Shown here piece after piece: positions 22,653 to 34,524 of a stretch of DNA of 64,000 bases. How positions within the stretch are numbered: the stretch's first letter is position 1; the number at the start of each line of letters is the position of its first letter. The notes beneath the pieces were generated by a model, which did no database searches, was not told the origin of the DNA, and saw only the letters and a program-made list of their open reading frames with translations. Both the position numbers and the translations under genes were made by a program. This DNA comes from Strongylocentrotus droebachiensis (taxonomy: Eukaryota; Echinodermata; Echinoidea; Camarodonta; Strongylocentrotidae), in the NCBI GenBank assembly GCA_035222895.1, contig JAVYIG010006806.1, forward strand, positions 1 to 64,000. The letters run 5' to 3'.

Positions 22653-22800
22653 ATACTAAATGTATGTCCCTTTCGCAGCAAACATCACATTCTGTAGAAC
22701 TTTGCGGGAATTATGAATATGTAATGTATGCCCTGTCTATGAAATGTAACCATTAGCAGTGTCCTAGTATTCAAATTATGCAAGGAAACCCATTTAATTT
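22653..22800 (-). mobile_element. TTAA MITE family A, partial copy
   Basis: ATGTCCCTTTCGCAG, TGTAGAACTTTGCGGGAATTATGAATATGT, TTAGCAGTGTCCTAGTATTCAAATTATGCAAGGAAACCC (quoted only in part elsewhere) match, reversed, the right end of the element at 28356-28887. The TTAA flank and the opposite end are not preserved. Confidence 0.8.
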
Positions 22801-22875
22801 CTAGACTTCACGTGTTAAACTTTAAGTGTTAAACAATGTTCATTTCTTGCCGGCATTGGTAGGTGTTCTTGGGAT

Positions 22876-22928
22876 GTTTGTGTGCGTGTTTGTGTGTGTG
22901 CGTGTGTGTGCGTGTATGTGTGTGTATG
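22876..22928 (+). repeat. (GT)n microsatellite
   Basis: GTGTGT with GC interruptions. Confidence 0.95.
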
Positions 22929-24689
22929 GTGGGAGGGGAGGGGGTTCCTTGTCTTCATCTCTGTTTTTCTCAATATTTTCCCTTCTTCTTTACATTCATT
23001 TCCCTTTACCTTCCATCACCATGGGAAAATAGCATATAAAAACAAAATGGATCCTTTTAAAGAATAACGGCGGCGGAACTCATGAAGGTAACAATAACAA
23101 AAATCACAAATAAAATAGGAAAATACGGGTATAACGGAAACCAAAAGGTCATGACTCACTTAAAAACATTTGTACATAAACGAAGGTTAAAATAGCTCCA
23201 TGCCTAGATTTTTCATCTCATTGGCCACTGAACAAAATAGACACAACAATGCCAGGGCAAAACTATTATATTATGCCGACCTTCTGAAAAACGACGGGCT
23301 TTTGTTTAAAAGCAATCAGGACTAGAAATTTCTTCGCCGGTAAAATGCTCATGAAAGTAAGACTCACATTTTGCTCTTTGAGATAAAAGCTTCGTTTTCC
23401 TTTAGATTACGATAGAAACACACAAATCCTATCATATCTCTCGTCTACCATGCATAAAGATTGTTTTTAGAAAGCACCCGTGATTTTATTCTTCTCTCTT
23501 CTGGAAAAAAAAAAAAAAAAACGTTTTTCATACAATATTAACAATCGGCTATGTACGTTACGTTGATACAAAGTAAAGGTCAAACTGTTTAACAATTGAA
23601 TACTCTTTTTCATGCTTGAAAAGTAATTGTTTATTAGTATGAAATATTCATTCAAGATCTACCTTGCATTGACGAAAAGGCGGTCAGACTTATGACTTCT
23701 TTTTTTTAATTGCTCTTTTTTCTTTCTGATAAATGCATGTAGTAAACAAATTTTTGTCAAGTCGTTCCAGGTAGAAAAAAAGTCGTATCGATTTACTTAA
23801 GACAGACAATCATTCAATCATTTTTAGACTTTGTTTTTTGGGTCATAGCCGTATTCTTGTAACGGAAAAAACCTCAAAGATTAGAATATAACAAATATTT
23901 GAAGACACAGGGTTGTACAAGGAGACGTCGACTACGACAAATTCATGGACCGTATACATTGTCACTGCAATAACATTTTCAATTATACAACGCACACAAG
24001 TCAGGATAAATATCGGCTTTCCACCCTCAACAAAAGAGCGCTTTCGGGCTAATCTTCGCGCTTTGCGAACGGGGGCGCATGTGCAATACACGTCTTCACG
24101 TGCCGAGGGAATTTATAATTTCATCAAACGAAAAGTCTTTAACACGATCGCAACTATTTTTGTGAAATATTGTCCAAAGGGCAGATTAAATTCCCCGTTG
24201 TAAATACGATATATATCATGTTTGGATTCCCTAAGACGTCATTGTTTAAACGAAATCGCCATAGGTTTACTTTTCAAAAGAAGTTTATATCGTGTTTCCT
24301 TTATGTTATAACTAATCTACTGGCCAAACGATACGACAAATGCAAATTCCTAATATGCGTAGGATCTATGCTACTGCATATCGTAAGAGGCGCCTCCAAT
24401 TGACAGGCCTCACGCACTAGTGATAAATGATAATTGTTGAAAATGGTTATAAATGACGTTGGTCCTGATGATAAACACTTGAACGCTTTTCATGAATAAC
24501 TAACTTTAGTTATCAATGAATAAAAACATTCAATGTAGTGACAATCATGTGAACGAACTGAAAGAGTGCACGCTTGACTATTTAAATGTTATCATCAGCA
24601 CGTAATATGATTGTTTTGTTTTGACTCAAAATGATCAATGGAATGTTGGCTCAAACATAATTATGCTACCCCCTCCCAGGCTTTGATCT
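22929..24689. other. Unassigned intergenic DNA
   Basis: A18 run at about 23504-23521. A mixed-composition stretch with CpGs at 24000-24110 is open in several frames, but none carries a recognisable domain. Confidence 0.4.
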
Positions 24690-25023
24690 TTTAAAATCAC
24701 TATTGAAGAGGTTTTGTGGTATATGGATAAGTCACCGGTATGGGGTACGGGGTTCGAGTCTCGCCGTGGCACTAATGTCCTTTGGCTAGACGTTAATCTA
24801 CATTTGCAACGCTTCACCGTGGTGTTAAATGGGTACCCGGTAGGACGCGAAAGTTAATGTGGTTAGATGACCAAGCGTACGCATGTAAACATGACGCCTG
24901 GCTAGAATGCTCCCCGGGTAAGCCTGAATCCGATGACCGGGGTAATAATGTATCTGTAAAGCGCTAAGAAACATTGTTTATGTATTAAGCGCTATGTAAA
25001 AGCCGAATATTATTATTATTATT
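24690..25023 (+). mobile_element. tRNA-derived SINE with LINE-like 3' end
   Basis: The B box GGTTCGAGTCT lies at 24751-24761, with a degenerate tRNA-like upstream part. The body runs through GACGCCTGGCTAGAATGC, AAGCCTGAATCCGATGAC and GTATCTGTAAAGCGCTAAG. It ends AAGCGCTATGTAAAAGCC followed by (ATT)n at 25007-25023. The GCGCTAT...(ATT)n end matches the design of the L2-like LINE 3' end at 44748-44800 (reverse strand: GCGCTATACAAATAACG then (ATT)n). A diverged 3' half of the same SINE is at 3695-3850. Confidence 0.8.
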
Positions 25024-25974
25024 GTTACTTTAGGTGTAACTTAAATATACCTCTTCATCACTCGAAGATGATCAAGCACCATTAGTCGGCCAATTACTGA
25101 ATCGGCATCGGTTGGAATTTGAGCATAAATGTCAATCTTTTTTCCCCGTGAGATTGGGTCGTTACCGTAAGGAGTACAAACTTTGCGGCCGTAGAGTAAT
25201 TCTGGTAATTGCTATATTTGGTACTTAAGAAATGTCAAGAATATGCATCAATGTAGTCATTATCGTTAGCCGACATTTATACGTGTATCTCTCAAGGACG
25301 AGGATGCTGACTACCATTTGGTCGACGAACCCGTGGAAGAGTCTGTCAAGATATCTGTAAATTTTCTTATTCTTGTTGGTGTTTTTTTCTTTGTCGTCAT
25401 ATACTTTTCAAAAAAAGGCGGAACATATGGTGTGGTTTGAGTACCTTTAATGCGTGAAACCCTTCCAAAACCCATGCTGTAAAAACTGAAATGCAATCTA
25501 TATATTTTTCATTTCCCATTCTTTCTCTTTTTATATATATCTATGGATCATATCGTTTCAATTTATGGTATTTGTAAATGCATGGCGTTTTGAAATATCA
25601 CCTGGAAACTCGGAAGATGATCCATTCTATAAAAAGACAAAATTGATTTAACGTTTATCAAACGTATCCCTTCCTAAATTGTTTCTGACAGCGGAATTCA
25701 TGTTCACAGATAACTCACATATCAGTATATAATCAGCCATCGGGTGATCGACCCACACATGACATAGTTTTCGTAATCTAAGATGAAATAGGCCTACAAC
25801 AATTTGCCCCGAATCGTACTGAAAGAAACCACAGCCAGAACTTTCAGAAAAGATAGTCAGAATACGAGGACAGTTTGGCATCCTTAATGGATGATTTAAT
25901 GTGAGTATTGAACGTACATACCTTCGCGTATTGTGCCCTCAGGTAAGAAAGCATTTCAGCAAATTTGTCTTTCT
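25024..25974. other. Unassigned intergenic DNA
   Basis: No gene or repeat recognised. Short AT runs at 25515-25545. Confidence 0.4.
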
Positions 25975-26133
25975 GGGCCCCGTCTTACAAAGACTTGCGA
26001 TTGATCCAAATCAATCGTAAGTCCTCCAATCAATCGCAAGTTTGCAGTCTCCTATCTCTAATGTACATAGTTGCGATTGATATCAATCGCAAATAAGTTG
26101 CTATTGATATCAACTCTTTGTAAGACGGGGCCC
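25975..26133 (+). mobile_element. 159-bp foldback MITE (GGGCCCCGTCTTACAAAG family), copy 1
   Basis: The ends GGGCCCCGTCTTACAAAG and CTTTGTAAGACGGGGCCC are perfect inverted repeats. The interior is dominated by TTGCGATTGAT/ATCAATCGCAA words in both orientations, so the whole element can fold. The second copy at 33017-33175 is exactly the same length and lies in the opposite orientation. No coding capacity. Confidence 0.93.
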
Positions 26134-26954
26134 TGGTCTAACCCTAGGCCCCTTTTAGCGCCGATGGAATGCTCAGTTAGATCCCGATTCTTACCGACGA
26201 ATCTGCCCCGTCCACACTCAAAATCTTGTCGCGTGGTTTTAACATCGAAAACACGGACGTGCAGGACTACAATAACACCATTTACCCACCTTATCGTATA
26301 TTTTATCCAGGTATTATTCTCGGTGTGAAAGGAGGATCTCTGTCCTAGTTTATTACCCGTGTAATAGGTCGTGATATGATGTCAAGTCAGATTTGTTTTG
26401 TTTTATCCAGAGGCCCTTGTTTCATACGGTTGAAATAATCTTCTTTGATGATCTCTGCATGCCTTTGTTGTTTTTGTCCTTCTTTTCTTATGGTCATTTA
26501 CACCGAGCCGATCATACGACCTTTGGCATTGCAATTCTTTTGAGTAGCATAACAGGTTCTTTTGAATAGCATAACAGGTTCTTTAATTTGAAGGGAAAAA
26601 ATGTCTAAGCTTTATATAACTAAAATAGATAAAATAAATATGCCTCGTTCACTATTGGGATGGCGTGGAAAGTTTGAATATTTAATTTGAAAGAAATCCG
26701 TCCTACATTGCACTACATATGCGTATTTTTGCTATTATATGACCATTTGCCGCAATCAAAGCCGATGAAAGTGGTCCATTACCAATGGCGACGTAATATT
26801 TCAGTTCAGTGTGATTAAAACAAATAAAGTAAACTAAATGTGCACAATTATTCAACGAAAATGTTGCAATTTTGAAACTAAATACCAATTGACATGAGTA
26901 CATCGACACTGCAGCGTGTGCAAGATTTCCAGGAATTTCAGCGGGATACCCAGA
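26134..26954. other. Unassigned; short 21-22-bp tandem duplication at about 26538-26583
   Basis: TTCTTTTGAGTAGCATAACAGG is followed directly by TTCTTTTGAATAGCATAACAGG. No gene is recognised. Confidence 0.5.
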
Positions 26955-27245
26955 ACCCAAACCTTTTCGTATTCAAATGTCATCGATTTGAATGTAAAGG
27001 TCTTCGTCAAGTGCCTTTTTATGAATTATTTCATTCACGTGCCATGCTTTTTCCGGTTTATTATTGTATTTCATTAGTAATAATGGATACATTAGCCGTT
27101 GCTACGTACGCCAAGCATTATAGCTTCCTCTACATAAGAATCCATTCTGATTATTAACATACAATTATCCGTAAGAGGGGAATGAATAACGAGGCGCTCT
27201 GCAAAGGCGTGTGCATTGCATTTGGTTATATTACGAAAATGGCCT
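26955..27245. mobile_element. Diverged copy of the inner foldback MITE
   Basis: GTCTTCGTCAAGTGCC and GAATTATTTCATTCAC at 26998-27040 match the left arm of the element at 271-575. GTGCATTGCATTTGGTTATATTACGAAAATGGCCTATT at 27210-27248 (landmark TACGAAAATGGCCTATT) matches its right arm. The centre differs. Arms are inverted relative to one another. Confidence 0.7.
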
Positions 27246-27264
27246 ATTGGGTGTATATAGAGAG

Positions 27265-27633
27265 TTAAAGAGAAAGTTGAGTTCTGGGAAGAGGTAAAAA
27301 ATAATTTGTGAGCGTTATCATAATTGTTATTATGCAAGGGTGGAAGAACATCAGATTAAACATGTTCCCTGAAAAGCATGGCTCTTCAAATGCCTTCATA
27401 TTCTAAATATGACATAAAACAGCCACGTGTTCGTGTAGTCCCATATACATCATTCAATGTGCAGTGCTTGTAACTTTGCCAAGATTTAGCCGAATTTCTT
27501 ATCATTATGATGATTCCAGAACCTTGCACTACACATGAATACTTAATATACTAGATGATCAACCTTTTCTGATAGTTCCACACCGTTTCTTTCACAATGC
27601 AATCACATGACCAGAACTCAACTTTATCGTTAA
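27265..27633 (+). mobile_element. TTAA-flanked MITE, family F, complete copy
   Basis: TTAA at 27265-27268 and 27630-27633 bound a 361-bp body. The TIRs are AGAGAAAGTTGAGTTCTGG at the left and CCAGAACTCAACTTTATCG at the right. No ORF is present. The copy at 14277-14534 (minus) matches its left two thirds. Confidence 0.88.
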
Positions 27634-28351
27634 GCAATGGCATAACATTTCGATACATTACCCTTTGAAGATTATCAACCGGTTGATAGAAATAATCATC
27701 TCCACACACGACTGGCAAATCTATGTGACACTATTCACGAACTGTCATCTAAATCTCCCCTTTCGCTATCACAATCACACTTACCTTGATTACAAATGTT
27801 GAAATATACTGTATTTTCTCGTAAACCATAAGCTGAATGCTGGGCGCCACCTAACCTGGTGCTTTATACTCTACGAGAGATCATTTCAGATATATTATCG
27901 TGATATGGGCTTTGAGAAAATCAATATGAGGCAACCCTGCGTTAATATTGATTAAGATTTCCGTCTTTGAAATTCCAGATGAGGAGAGCGGGATGATAAA
28001 CATTAACCCTTAGACCCGGTCAATCGAGGAAAGCCTTCTGAAATATGGTAAAATCGTCAAGCTTTACTTTTTGACTATATTCACAGTGCGCATCGAGAAA
28101 TGTCTAATGTGATTCACAGTACATTGTCTTTATAATCATAGCTTACAGAGACAAGTACTACATCATTGACATTACTGTGTATGTTTGATTTGAAGAAAAC
28201 AATCGATTGGGACTGCGTCCGATGAAAGTATAACATAAAGTGCTGCGATTAAAAAAAGAAAAACTAAATATATACCAAACATTTCTACACGCCTACTTTA
28301 ACAAAACGAAATTGAAATAAAATGTTAGCTATTGTTAACCCATCTCCCCCT
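27634..28351. other. Unassigned AT-rich DNA
   Basis: No gene or repeat recognised. Confidence 0.4.
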
Positions 28352-28891
28352 TTAAAGGCACTATGTCCCATTTGCAGGCCCAAAAAATGAAAAAGTTAAA
28401 TTCCAACTGCATTTGAAAAATAATACTAATTTAGAACTTCCCTAAAAAAGGTGGGGCTTGAAAATGTCTTCAAGTGGGAAAATAACGACTATTAGTTGTC
28501 AAATCGACTTTAGGGCTATAGAGCCCAAAAGTAATAGTCTTGATTTTCAGACAATTGTACCGAAAGGTCATACGTTTTATGCTGCGCAAAGATTCAATCA
28601 GTTTAATCTTGGCCATCACAAGAAGTGGGTTATTGATGTAGACAAATGCTCACGTACCCTTTACAACTCTTTTCATGTATGTTTTTACCAAAGAAGAAAA
28701 AAAGCCAGTCAGTCACTCAATAGTGTCTGACAGTGAAGTCTAGCAAGTAAACGGGTTTCCTTGCATAATTTGAATATGAGGACACTGCTAACATTTAAAT
28801 TTCACAGATAGGACATACATAACATATTCATAATTCCTGCAAAGTTCTACAGCATTTGAGGTTGGCTGCAAAAGGGACATAGTACCTTTAA
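28352..28891 (+). mobile_element. TTAA-flanked MITE, family A, complete copy
   Basis: TTAA at 28352-28355 and 28888-28891 flank a 532-bp body. The TIRs are AGGCACTATGTCCCATTTGC and GCAAAAGGGACATAGTACCT, nearly perfect. A 90-codon open frame inside (28458-28730) has no transposase motif and is taken as chance. The right TTAA is shared with the next element. Confidence 0.92.
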
Positions 28892-29176
28892 AGGCATTGT
28901 TTAACAATATAAAATCTGAGATGCACGGCCCTATTTGCTATCAGTGTCTATGATATCGTGGAATATTGAAGCCCTACACAAATTGCGTTTCAAAACGATC
29001 AAGAAGTGCCTCAAAAAAGTTTTTAAAAAATAAGTGACCGGTTTTTATCATAATCGTTTTCTCCAATTTATACAATGGTTCCTGACTGACCGAAAGGTTT
29101 GAACTTATCATTGAAGCATGAGCCAAATCCGGGATTTTGTTTTAGAATCTGAGACAAAGTTACCCAATTTCTTTAA
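28888..29176 (+). mobile_element. TTAA-flanked MITE, family B, short copy
   Basis: It starts TTAA (28888-28891) then AGGCATTGTTTAACAATAT and ends ACCCAATTTCT then TTAA (29173-29176). It aligns with 29456-29846 but lacks about 110 bp of the interior (no GATAATCAGACA segment). Landmarks GATGCACGGCCCTA, AAATTGCGTTTCAAAA and TTTAGAATCTGAGACAAA are shared. Confidence 0.88.
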
Positions 29177-29451
29177 GCAATATAATATGACACAGGGACA
29201 TTGTGTGAACGGCATTGCAAGACTCGACTGCGTCAAAGAAAAACAAAGTGAATATGAGTTCAGGGTACATTGCTTGATGCAGCGATGGGTTATTGAATTC
29301 GAATGATTAAATCCAAAGCTAAGATAAACACAAGTCATGGATACCAAGACATGCAGAGCTCAGTATGTAACCCCAAGGAAGTACGCTTTGATCCCACTAA
29401 ATTCTGGAGATTTTTCTTTTCCCCAAGCATGTTTTTTTTATTGGCAATTCT
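29177..29451. other. Unassigned spacer between two family B elements
   Basis: No gene or repeat recognised. Confidence 0.35.
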
Positions 29452-29850
29452 TTAAAGGCATCGCTTAACATTGTTAAATATAAGATGCATTGCCCTACAA
29501 TGTACGTGTTATCGGTGTATGTGATGGTGTATAAATAAACAATAAACAAATTGCGCTTCAAAATAATTATAAAGTGCCTTGGAAAAGTAAAGATCTTTCA
29601 TTGACCGGCTGTACCATATTCATACCGGTTGTACCATACCATAATATACTGTAGTGTTATAAAACCTTAAGAAAACGGTTTTCGAAACTTCGATTTCTAA
29701 TCATAAATATCTTGATAATCAGACAAGCTATCGGCTTGTGAAAGTCATGGGGTTCCTGATTGACCTAAAGGTTTTTCATTATGATTGCAGGATGAGCTAA
29801 ATCAAGGAATTTGTTTCAGAATCTGAGACAGAGATACCCAATCCCTTTAA
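29452..29850 (+). mobile_element. TTAA-flanked MITE, family B, full-length copy
   Basis: TTAA at 29452-29455 is followed by AGGCATCGCTTAACATTG. The end is ACCCAATCCCT followed by TTAA at 29847-29850. The 391-bp body includes TACCATATTCATACCGGTTGTACCATACC (a small internal repeat of GTACCATA), ATCTTGATAATCAGACAAGC and TTTCAGAATCTGAGACAGAG. Short TIRs (AGGCATCG against AGGGATTG). Confidence 0.88.
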
Positions 29851-29935
29851 AGGCCTACGCCGGCTCTCCAAAACGTTTCATACTCTATTTTTTCCCTTCA
29901 TGTTTAAGTTCTTTATTTCCCTTTTGTTCTTTTCT

Positions 29936-30030
29936 CTCTCTCTCTCTTTCTCTCTTTCTCCCACTCTTGCTCTCTCTCGCTTTCTCTTTCTCTCTCTCTA
30001 TCTATTTCTTTCCCTCTCTCCTCTCCCACA
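29936..30030 (+). repeat. CT-rich low-complexity block
   Basis: TCTCTC runs with T and C interruptions on the plus strand. Confidence 0.9.
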
Positions 30031-32764
30031 ACCTCTCCAACCATGCCCACACACCACAACACCCACACATTCGAAAACAAAACATGTATCTTTTTCTTCA
30101 TATAATTGATTTTCAAATCTGTTTAAAAGTATATCATACTTGAATTCAATATGCTAAATCAACGTATTTGATGATTTGAGGAGCAGTCACTTGTAAACAC
30201 TTGACAAATGTGGTAATAATCATATGAAAGTAAAATAATAATTTACAATTGATTTAGATTTATAAACATAAAAGGAACAGAGCACGAACTTGGGGATATT
30301 CATGCAAAATAGATACTTCTGACTGGTTTGACCTTCTAAATCCTATGCAGGTGTTGCATAAGTCAATTGTGACGGGTTATGAAATACTCCAGGGCATTTT
30401 TCATACTATTTTTGATAATTAATACTCTTTCTGAACACAGCGGTATAAGTTCAAATCGATCTGAAACATGTAGAAATGCAACGAAAGAAACATGGCATTA
30501 AGTGGGCGATGACATTCCCAATAGCCTGGTTGCCACCGACTTAAAATGTTACTCATGTCACCGGTCGGGAATTAATCGAAATTGTTTTTTAAGAAAAACA
30601 TTATATCGCAAGGTCTAGTAGTCAACAAAGTTTGATAACATCTCTTATTTTGGTGATAAAAACAAACAACAAAAACAGTGCAAAATTATTGAACTCATAT
30701 ATTTTGTTTAATAACAGGAATTTCGTCCAAAATATTAAATTACTTATATTTGAAATAAGATACCGTTTCTATAGCAAATCCCTTTGTATGCGACGTTTCT
30801 TCTCTTGTTTTTCTTCCACATAGGAATGATTGGAAAAAAAGGAAATATCCCACGTTTGTCTTATAGTTAACCCAAAACCAATCCTTCTCTTTTGGTAGCT
30901 GGCTACACAGTCGTGAAATATAAATTATGTGTTTATAGTCGTTCTTTGTCGTAATCCGGTGGGTTTACTCAATCATGCGAATTCGGGATCCATTCATTTC
31001 GGACAATACTCTGCCGTCAAAAACAGAAAAACGCCATCGACGTCTCCTCAGCAATGCTAAACCGTATAATCGTAAATCATTTTAAAGCTGTAATTGTGCG
31101 TCAAATCAGATAGACATGGGTCTAATTCAGCGTGGTGGTGCGAATAAAGCAGTTGCATTCAGACGTTTGAAGCTTTCGATTAGAAGTGACTTACGGCAGA
31201 TGTTTTGTGATATACGACTTGTTATACAAAGCACGCGGTCACCATGTTAGATAAGAAATTCCAAAACTGGAATTATTTTGGCGAATAAGCTGACCTACGC
31301 AGACAGATGGCACGCAGTCAGATGGCACATGATTTGAGAAAACGCCGAGCTTGTAGAATTTTAAATATTTAGAATTTAGCTATAACATTACAAACAAAAA
31401 ATTGTTTTGTTTTTTGTTTCTGTTTTTAGGGAGGGGGATAAGTAATATGAATGGGTTCCAAAATTACCTGGTTCCGTTTTTTTACTGAGTAGTTCAAACC
31501 AAGAAGTTGTTCAAACTCCCTAAAGGGTTTGTATAATGAAATCGATTGAAATCTAGAATTTTGAGTTTTAAGGGCCATATCGATGTCATAATTTTAAGTA
31601 TGGTCAAAGTGAGATCAAACTCGATTCGAATATGAAAATAGATTTGGGGTTTCATCACATGGACTCATTTACGAGTTGTAATACATAAATTTGTAAAAAG
31701 ATTTTTAAATTTCAAAATGAGGCACGCGCGGAGTTTAATCTTTAACGTGCACGTACGATGTCATTTTAGGGCAGAATAGACTAACATTTAAAGAAGTTGC
31801 TGAGAGAATTATAAAATATCCAATTCATGCGAACAAAAAGCAGCATTTCTATATTCTATACACGAGCTGCGCGCATTCCCACATGCGCGCTAGCGCGCCC
31901 GCGGCTAAAATATTGCAATTCGCAAAAGGGCCTGAAGGGTATTTTATATTGATTAAGAAGTGAGTTTGAGATTCTTTATATTATGCACTGGCGGACACTT
32001 AAATACCTGGAGATGACCTTTGACCCTAAGTTTGTGTTTACCAATTTTTCTTTTTTAATGGCTAGTCAGGAAGATATGTTTGGCACTGTGATTTCACGAA
32101 TAACGCCTATTATAGATGACTTGACGGTTCAGAGATTACACTGATATTGATGCGTTTTTTCTTCCTGACTAAAGGGAATTATTGGTGAAAAATTGATGGT
32201 GTTTGGCACAGCGTTTTTTTTTAATAGAAAATCTGTCCAAAAAAAAACGTACAGAAAAAACAAACATAAATACAGAATACAGATTCTGACTAAATCAAAA
32301 GGGGATCTACAGATCTGCTACAGATCATCTAATATTAATAGCAATCAAATTGAAGGGGGAAAAGGTAGCAAGTACTGGTACCAAAATATGGACTCAATAC
32401 AGGCGCAGATCACACAATGCATCCACAACCTTCTAAAGTTATACAATGGACGGTCAGTGTACGAACATTCATGCATGTCGTGCAGTGATTGGCCAGTTCG
32501 ATAATAGAAGGACATTGTTGTATGTATATGAAGGGAGTTGTAATGCTGAACTGAAATTGGTGTAGCATGGAAGTAAGAAATACATTTCCAGTGGCCTTTT
32601 CTTGTATTTTCTCATATAAAGTTTGTTCCCATATCAATATTTGAAGTTGTTATCATAATGCCAGTTGGCCACGAGGCGTCGTTTAAATTGGTGTTGTTGT
32701 TGTTGTTTTGCTTGTTTTACCTGATTCCTAAGAAAGCATGTGAAAGCTTCTAATATAGCAACCA
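30031..32764. other. Unassigned intergenic DNA
   Basis: No exon recognised. CpG-rich patch GAGCTGCGCGCATTCC...GCGCGCTAGCGCGCCCGCGG at 31863-31905 in otherwise AT-rich sequence. (GTT)n at about 32693-32708. ACAGATGGCACGCAGTCAGATGGCAC at 31300-31325 contains a short tandem word. Confidence 0.4.
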
Positions 32765-32935
32765 AGGTGCCGATGACTTTAAGTCCTCTCCGAGGGACTT
32801 GGTAATGAGTAGTAATATCTTACCAAAGGGCTCTAGGGTATTGACTTTGTTTCTAACCCGGGACCACCAAATTACAAGACCATGGCTTAACCACGAGGCA
32901 TTGCGCTTCACTAGATGACGCAGATGACGTAGATC
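32765..32935 (-). mobile_element. tRNA-derived SINE, diverged copy
   Basis: The reverse complement carries GTCTTGTAATTTGGTGGTCCCGGGTTAGAAAC (B-box region, with one lost base identity), GAGCCCTTTGGTAAGATATTACT and CTCATTACCAAGTCCCTCGGAGAGGAC. These match the SINE at 7754-7905 from head to body. Confidence 0.8.
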
Positions 32936-33016
32936 TGCGTCGGTAACTGCGCGTGTCATCTCTTCCGAAGTGAGTGGAATGTTGGATTATTCCTATCTGC
33001 ACTAATAAATACACCT

Positions 33017-33175
33017 GGGCCCCGTCTTACAAAGAGTTGATATCAATCGTAACTTATTTGCGATTGATATCAATCGTAACTATGTACATACGAGATAGGA
33101 GACTGCAAACTTGCGATTGATTGGAGGACTTACGATTGATTTGGATCGATCGTAACTCTTTGTAAGACGGAGCCC
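33017..33175 (-). mobile_element. 159-bp foldback MITE (GGGCCCCGTCTTACAAAG family), copy 2
   Basis: It has the same length and order as 25975-26133, in reverse orientation. Left end GGGCCCCGTCTTACAAAG; right end CTTTGTAAGACGGAGCCC with one G-to-A change. Low divergence between copies suggests fairly recent spread. Confidence 0.93.
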
Positions 33176-34518
33176 AGATGTCTTTAATGTAACATAACTC
33201 ACTCAAAATACATCCATGGATCAATACATTTCCTTGATTAAACACGTCTTTTTATAGTGAGCCTGTTATAAAAGTCTGTTACGTAACCTCCACTTGATCA
33301 TCTTATATATAAGGTGGGAACAAAATTCTAGAACGTTCAGGTGCTCCAACCTTTCATTTTACAGAATGAACATCCCGAGGCTTTAAATAGGGTATATATT
33401 TCAGCTTGGCAGGTTCTTATCATTGGTGTTCATAATAGTTGAGGATCTTTGCGCTTCTGGCAGTCCATGAAATTAATAGCGTAATGTAATTCCAAGGGGA
33501 AATAAGTTTCCCCTTTTTCATCCATCAAATCAATCAAACCACTGTCAAACCATATATGTTCAGCAAATTAAATATCTTTCAACATCAGGCAGCTGTGAAT
33601 GCCAAGTAAAACAAAACGATTGAAGGTGAAATACATTATAAGCTAATTATAGGCCCTACGCTGACAATTATTTTAAGGGTGGCGTAAAACGCAGAAATAA
33701 TGACATGTAATGACAAATTTAATATGTTAGTTGGGCATAAGAGTTAAACAAAATGTTGTCCTTGATCGTTAAACGTGTTGCATTTAACATAATATACTAC
33801 TTTTTGAAATACGGGCTGTACTAGATTGATATGTTGACCAGCCAGTTGATTGCACAAGTGTTTCTAGCTTTTGTTTCATTTTTGAAAACAAAAAAACAAG
33901 TGAGTCGAGCTGTTTCGTTCGACTTCCATCTTTCTATAGTAATTATACTAGATGTAATATAGCGATATACGTTCAAGTGGACACTCCTTTTTTCTTTATC
34001 TTTTTGTTATGTAACATGGAATTTCATTTATGATGCCTTAATACAAAATATTCCTTGCTCAATTAATCAATTGGATGAGAACATAAAATATCCTGTGTTT
34101 TGGTAATGACGAATTATCGCGGAATCAAACTTAGCTCAAATTTAGCGTTCTCGACTTCAAAAGTATGCCAAATGATTTTCTAGAATATATATATTTGGTG
34201 AGTTATTATGAAAGAGCTAATCCAGCTATAGTATCAAGCCCCGTACTTAGCAGATTCTCGCCTGATGAGCTATACATTTCGGTAAACATTATTTCCAGCA
34301 AATCCTATCAAATGTGGTCATTCGTTTGGTACAAGGAGGGACCCTTCTTCTGCATTGCAGAGTTGATTAAACGCAAAAACTTTCGAAATACAATCCATTA
34401 TCAGAACTCAACATAAGTTTGAACATAACACATTCTTAACACAATGCAGACCTCACTATCTGCATGATGCTTTATAGTTGATAGTTATGTAATAGTTAAA
34501 ATAATAGTAACACTGTAT
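33176..34518. other. Unassigned; probable start of the receptor gene's intron (minus strand)
   Basis: This lies downstream of the receptor exon on the minus strand. No sequence coding for transmembrane helices 5-7 (for example CWxP or NPxxY signatures) was found here or in the rest of the lower-coordinate window, so the next exon is probably distant or outside. Confidence 0.4.
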
Positions 34519-34524
34519 ACTCAC
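34519..34524 (-). promoter_or_regulatory. Splice donor GTGAGT of the receptor exon
   Basis: On the minus strand the coding sequence GAC GTG GC meets GTGAGT. The reading frame would stop at the TGA inside this hexamer if unspliced. The intron would be phase 2. Confidence 0.8.

Noticed and set aside
23843-24203. Overlapping open frames on both strands
   Set aside because: Neither frame shows a family motif; openness on both strands suggests chance.
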